Assembly (NCBI GenBank): GCA_964618975.1
Contig: CAZUDI010000085.1
Coordinates: 1 to 9,206, forward strand
Length of the DNA stretch: 9,206 nucleotides
DNA from: CAZUDI01 sp964618975
Lineage (GTDB): Bacteria > Desulfobacterota > Desulfomonilia > UBA1062
Reading direction: 5' to 3'
A model generated the notes under the pieces. That model saw only the letters and a program-made list of their open reading frames with translations, did no database searches and was not told where the DNA came from. Positions 6,245 through 9,206 of the stretch are shown here, one piece after another. Within the stretch, counting starts at the first letter, position 1. Each line of letters opens with the position of its first letter. Made by a program: the position numbers and the translations under genes.

Positions 6245-9043
6245 TCAGCGGTTCCCGCCGAAGATGCCGAAATAGCGCCCCTCGCCCGTGAAGTCCGCAT
6301 CGAAGCTGCCGCCCACGGATACGGCCTGCGGCCCGTAGAAGGCCCCCTGTACCGTACTGGAAGAGGCGCCGGCCACCTGGGCGCTGAAGGACGCCCGGGT
6401 GGAATCGATGGCGCCCGTAGTGAGCGTGAGCGTGCGCTCGCTGAAGGTGAGGTTGCCGCTGATGGGGCTCGTGCTGACCGGGTCGAAGTCCACCCGCAGA
6501 TAGGTCTGCCCGCCCGTGAGCTCGCTTATGATCCCGCTTGCGGCCTCGATGCAGAAGCCCCGGGCCCCGCCGTGGTACTCGCCCACCAACCCGGCGGCGG
6601 CCAGGGCGGTGAGCTCGGCCTGGGCCGTGCGCTCGCCGGCGATCCACATCGAATAGGGCACATGCAGGTGATAGGCCGCCCCCGAGGTGGGCTCGAGATA
6701 GGCGACCTCCCAGTAGCCCCAGGTGGCGTAGTCACAGAGTCTGTCCTCAGGGTCCTCACTGACGAGGTAGCTGCCGTAGTCCTTGAGGCCGCCGGCGTTT
6801 GTTCCGCTCACCAGGGGCTGCCCGCCTCCGTCGCCCAGCCAGGCGACCAGGGCCGCATCGCAGACGTAGGCCGAGCCGTAGGCCCCGCCGATGGCGAGCT
6901 GATCGATGGCGTTGTTGGCGTCGAGCCGGTCCGGGGCCGAAAGTGTCCCGCTGATGTTGCCGGAGTCGCGGTCGATGTCCAGCGTAAAATCGTCGGGCAG
7001 CGCGTTCATGAAGAGCCGGCGGCCGACCTCGGGCTGGGACATGTCCTCGGCCACGCCTGTCACGAAGCCGTTCCAGGTGCTCGTCCCCGTGGGGGACGTG
7101 GCCGGAAAGGGGGTGCCCTCCTGCAGGAAGGCGCCCGCCAATAAAGTCCACTCCCCGCTGGGGCTCATGGCACCGGAGGTGCCCGAGAGGTCGTAGAAGT
7201 CGCCGGAAGCCGCGGCCCCGAAGCCCTGGGACAGGCTGCCGTAAAAGCGCCCGAAATCGCCCTGGCCGTCGATCCAGGTGATCGGCTCGCTCGGCTGGCC
7301 GCCGCGCTGGCCGCCCACCTTAACGGCGGTGATCCCGTAAACGGTCTGGCCGTCGAGGACGGAGACGTCCACCTGGCCGAAGAAGAAGACATGCGTGGCC
7401 GGCTCCGGGGTGCCGGTGTCGTCCTTGGGGTCGATGAAGCCCAGGGCCTGATGGTTGTGCCAGTTCACCAGAAGCGCCATGTCCAGGTCCTCGGACTCGC
7501 CCGCCCCGCCGAGAGCCTCGTAGCCCAGGGCCGGTCCGCAGTAGACGCTCACCCCACTGTCCGGCACCGCCGTGGCGGGCACCCCCAGAAAGCCCAGCTC
7601 GCGGTAGGCATAGCTGTCGCCGGAGGTGTAGGTGGCCTCAGGCACGCCGAAGACCACGAACTCGCCTCTAGGGTCCGTGGCCAGCTCGGCGCTGAAGTCC
7701 CGAGCTACGCCCTGGAGCGTAACCGAGTAGGGGGAAAGGGCCGTTGGCTGAGGCGTATGGTAGGCCGCCTCGCGGTCATAGGGGGCCACCTCGAAGGCGA
7801 GCTCCCGGATCAGGCTGCTGTCGTGGGCGTCCACGAGACGGCCGCCGAGGATCCCGTCCGTGCTCTGGGCCTCCACGAAGGTGCCTTCCGTGACCGTGCT
7901 CGCAGGGCTGTCGATGTCGATCAGGGCGCTTACAAACTTGCCGTGCATCACGGGTGAAACCTTGGGCGTGGACGTCACGGTCTGCGTCACCGTATTATCG
8001 AGCGTGTCCTGGTTGACATCCGTGAGCGTATCGGTGAGCTCCGGGGGCGCATAGGTCTCTCCGGAGTCGGCCGCGCCGAGATCCGTGTCACTGGTGACGG
8101 AGCTTATGCTGTCGTCACCGGCGGGGGTGTCACCGGCGGGCGTCCCGTCGCTGGAGTCATCCCCTGGGGTGCCCCCGTCCGCTTGTGTCTGTGCGCCGTC
8201 GGTCGTATCGTCGGTGGTGTCGTCCGGGGAGGCCTCGCCTGCGGAGGCAGCCGCCGGGGTATCCTCGTCCGTCCCCTCCGCCGACGTCTCCTCCTCGGCT
8301 TCGTCCAGGGAAGTCTCCTCCCCGGCTTCATCCGCGGACGTCTCGCCGTCGGTCTCCTCCGGGGACGCCTCGGCCGCGGACGTTTCGTCCTGGGCGGGCG
8401 GGGGTTCGAGCTGCGCGTTCAGCTCCGAGAGCTCCTTGGCGCTCATGCGGTAGGGCCTCTGGGGGGCCCTGTCCGGAGCGCTGCTGCGGGTGGCATAGCC
8501 GGGGCGGCTGATGACCACCTCGCCGGCCGCGTTGCCCACGGCGATGCCCCGTCCGCCCTCGAAGACCACCACGAGCTCGCCCGCGTCCACCCGTCCCATG
8601 TACATGGAGCCGCGAATGCCGATGGTGGCGGCCGGGGTCCTGGTGGTGAAGTGCTCGGGCGAGGTCTTGGTGATGGCCCCGCCCATGATGCGGAAGACCC
8701 CCTCCTTGACCTCGCTCTCGAAGACCCCGCCCGGCTGGCGGGGGTCCCAGGCATAGGCATTCACCTTCAGTTGGCTTGAGGGCCCCAGACTCACGATGGT
8801 GCGGTCCGCAAAGAGGAGCTGCACGCGTGCGCCGGCGGTGGTGCACACGCTCTCGCCCGCATATACCGGTCCCTTCAGACTTAAAAGTCGCTCGCCCGCA
8901 TCTCCCAGCGCGCTCACCCGCCCGCGCAGCGCCACGACGACGCCCGCGGCGCTTGCCTGCTCCCGGGCCGCCGCCGGTCCGGAAACAGCGGCGACAAGGG
9001 CCAGCAGCACGAGGGCCTTCACGATGAACCTGACTCTGTACAT
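6245..9043 (-). CDS. Secreted FecR-domain protein with acidic repeat linker and TbpB-like C-terminus
   Basis: This 932-residue exported protein has a signal peptide (MYRVRF, a hydrophobic core, then GPAAA) with predicted cleavage after residue 26. There is no lipobox cysteine, so it is probably not a lipoprotein. A FecR domain spans about 35-165 (GVVVALRGRVSAL, LLFADRTIVSLGPSSQL, TPAATIGIRGSMYMG). This is the free-standing periplasmic type, not the anti-sigma FecR, since there is no cytoplasmic part. Residues about 214-355 form an acidic, Thr/Ser/Ala/Asp/Glu-rich linker with nine-residue repeats. The C-terminal half is beta-rich with G-F/Y motifs. Its last 110 residues (LVGEYHGGARGF, VQGAFYGPQAVSVGGSF, final YFGIFGGNR) resemble the beta-barrel of transferrin-binding-protein-B-like proteins; I recognise this by pattern only. 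The ATG at 9043 is preceded by GGAGG seven bases away; an in-frame ATG at 9076 lies inside the leader hairpin and lacks such a site. It is first in an operon with the cyclase. The FecR call is secure; ligand and role are unknown. Confidence 0.9.
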   Translation of the reverse strand: MYRVRFIVKALVLLALVAAVSGPAAAREQASAAGVVVALRGRVSALGDAGERLLSLKGPVYAGESVCTTAGARVQLLFADRTIVSLGPSSQLKVNAYAWDPRQPGGVFESEVKEGVFRIMGGAITKTSPEHFTTRTPAATIGIRGSMYMGRVDAGELVVVFEGGRGIAVGNAAGEVVISRPGYATRSSAPDRAPQRPYRMSAKELSELNAQLEPPPAQDETSAAEASPEETDGETSADEAGEETSLDEAEEETSAEGTDEDTPAAASAGEASPDDTTDDTTDGAQTQADGGTPGDDSSDGTPAGDTPAGDDSISSVTSDTDLGAADSGETYAPPELTDTLTDVNQDTLDNTVTQTVTSTPKVSPVMHGKFVSALIDIDSPASTVTEGTFVEAQSTDGILGGRLVDAHDSSLIRELAFEVAPYDREAAYHTPQPTALSPYSVTLQGVARDFSAELATDPRGEFVVFGVPEATYTSGDSYAYRELGFLGVPATAVPDSGVSVYCGPALGYEALGGAGESEDLDMALLVNWHNHQALGFIDPKDDTGTPEPATHVFFFGQVDVSVLDGQTVYGITAVKVGGQRGGQPSEPITWIDGQGDFGRFYGSLSQGFGAAASGDFYDLSGTSGAMSPSGEWTLLAGAFLQEGTPFPATSPTGTSTWNGFVTGVAEDMSQPEVGRRLFMNALPDDFTLDIDRDSGNISGTLSAPDRLDANNAIDQLAIGGAYGSAYVCDAALVAWLGDGGGQPLVSGTNAGGLKDYGSYLVSEDPEDRLCDYATWGYWEVAYLEPTSGAAYHLHVPYSMWIAGERTAQAELTALAAAGLVGEYHGGARGFCIEAASGIISELTGGQTYLRVDFDPVSTSPISGNLTFSERTLTLTTGAIDSTRASFSAQVAGASSSTVQGAFYGPQAVSVGGSFDADFTGEGRYFGIFGGNR
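8210..8371 (-). repeat. Degenerate 27-bp tandem repeat (nine-residue acidic units) in the FecR-domain protein
   Basis: Residues 225-278 split into six nine-residue units: EASPEETDG, ETSADEAGE, ETSLDEAEE, ETSAEGTDE, DTPAAASAG and EASPDDTTD. A further short repeat (TPAGD twice, period 15 nt) lies just beyond at about 8114-8140. The units are strongly acidic and would form an extended spacer between the FecR domain and the C-terminal half. Confidence 0.6.
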
Positions 9044-9050
9044 GCTTTTT

Positions 9051-9055
9051 CCTCC
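9051..9055 (-). promoter_or_regulatory. Ribosome binding site of the FecR-domain gene
   Basis: GGAGG on the minus strand lies seven bases upstream of the ATG at 9043. This decides the start against the ATG 33 bases further upstream at 9076, which would add eleven residues before the signal peptide. Confidence 0.8.
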
Positions 9056-9062
9056 GCTCGCC

Positions 9063-9107
9063 GCGGGGTGATGCACGCCGCCTGGACGTCTGCGTGCATC
9101 ACCCCGC
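9063..9107. promoter_or_regulatory. 16-bp perfect stem-loop in the fecR leader
   Basis: GCGGGGTGATGCACGC (9063-9078) and GCGTGCATCACCCCGC (9092-9107) are perfect inverted repeats with a 13-nt loop. On the minus strand the stem ends seven bases before the GGAGG of the FecR-domain gene. No T-run follows on that strand, so it is not a standard terminator for fecR. It could be a 5' mRNA stabiliser, a translational control element, or a large operator between divergent genes. It is the longest perfect dyad I found in the window. Confidence 0.65.
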
Positions 9108-9171
9108 TAACGGGGGTATCATCCTTTCCTAACGGCCGTATTCACCCGGGGCTTGAGTCCCAGGAGTCCCC
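9108..9171. other. Probable divergent promoter region
   Basis: This stretch should hold the promoter of the fecR-cyclase operon and perhaps of a divergent gene. TATCAT (9117-9122) is a five-of-six match to a + strand -10 box but has no good -35. The same area on the minus strand gives only weak matches. GAGTCCC is directly repeated at 9155-9161 and 9164-9170 with a 9-bp period, which could be a regulator site or chance. Confidence 0.3.
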
Positions 9172-9206
9172 ATGCGCTCCCCTACCCCCCGGCGCTCAGT
9201 ACGTGA
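9172..9206 (+). CDS. Possible start of a divergent gene, cut by the window edge
   Basis: ATG at 9172 is preceded by AGGAG (9162-9166) at a spacing of five bases and opens a frame reading MRSPTPRRSVR without a stop to the window edge. Only eleven codons are visible, so no product can be named. The arginine-rich beginning could precede a signal peptide, but that is a guess. Its existence rests on the ribosome binding site and the divergent position. Confidence 0.35.
   Translation, partial: MRSPTPRRSVR

Noticed and set aside
6225..6647. Upstream extension of the cyclase frame to an ATG at 6647
   Set aside because: The extension overlaps the 3' end of the FecR-domain gene by about 400 bases and translates to an Arg/Gly/His-rich shadow peptide; the GTG at 6224 has a ribosome binding site and starts directly before the first membrane helix.
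9063..9107. CRP-type cAMP receptor site in the fecR leader
   Set aside because: GTGAT/ATCAC half-sites are present but separated far beyond the usual spacing; the long perfect stem is better described as a hairpin or unknown operator.

Overview
The window is high-GC bacterial DNA (roughly two thirds G+C by eye) with four confident genes. The gene set fits a Desulfobacterota/deltaproteobacterial-type genome: an exported FecR-domain protein paired with a CHASE2 adenylate cyclase, and a MinD-like ATPase of the type with a 'DLDLGGSDLHIYLG' Walker A' region. That placement is inference from protein style; no rRNA or other marker gene is present.

Layout. At the left, on the + strand, a complete M3-family oligopeptidase A (112-2208) has an intact zinc site. 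It converges, across a 43-bp gap, on a minus-strand gene (2252-3502) encoding a MinD/ParA-like P-loop ATPase with a J-domain-like N-terminus that carries an HPD motif. Upstream of that gene lies about 340 bp without a convincing gene (3503-3842). It holds a palindromic element (10-bp perfect stem at 3663-3690, then two overlapping small hairpins) and two short dyads. Next come two minus-strand genes forming a tight operon. The first gene in transcription order is a secreted FecR-domain protein (6245-9043) with an acidic nine-residue repeat linker and a C-terminal end resembling a transferrin-binding-protein-B-like beta-barrel. The second, 20 nt downstream, is a CHASE2/adenylate cyclase (3843-6224, GTG start). 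A 16-bp perfect stem-loop sits in the fecR leader just upstream of its ribosome binding site. At the extreme right edge a divergent gene may begin (ATG at 9172), but only 35 bases are visible.

How they may work together. The FecR-domain protein is predicted to be exported without a lipid anchor. The cyclase has a large extracytoplasmic CHASE2 sensor, three membrane helices and a cytoplasmic class III cyclase domain with all catalytic residues. The simplest reading is an envelope-sensing module that makes cAMP; the FecR/barrel protein would be a candidate partner or ligand carrier (inference). The J-MinD protein may be a separate unit, and the peptidase is housekeeping.

The most unusual points are the J-domain/MinD fusion, the fecR leader hairpin, a repeat- and palindrome-rich insertion inside the CHASE2 domain, and a 12-bp perfect hairpin embedded in the coding sequence between the cyclase domain and its C-terminal tail.
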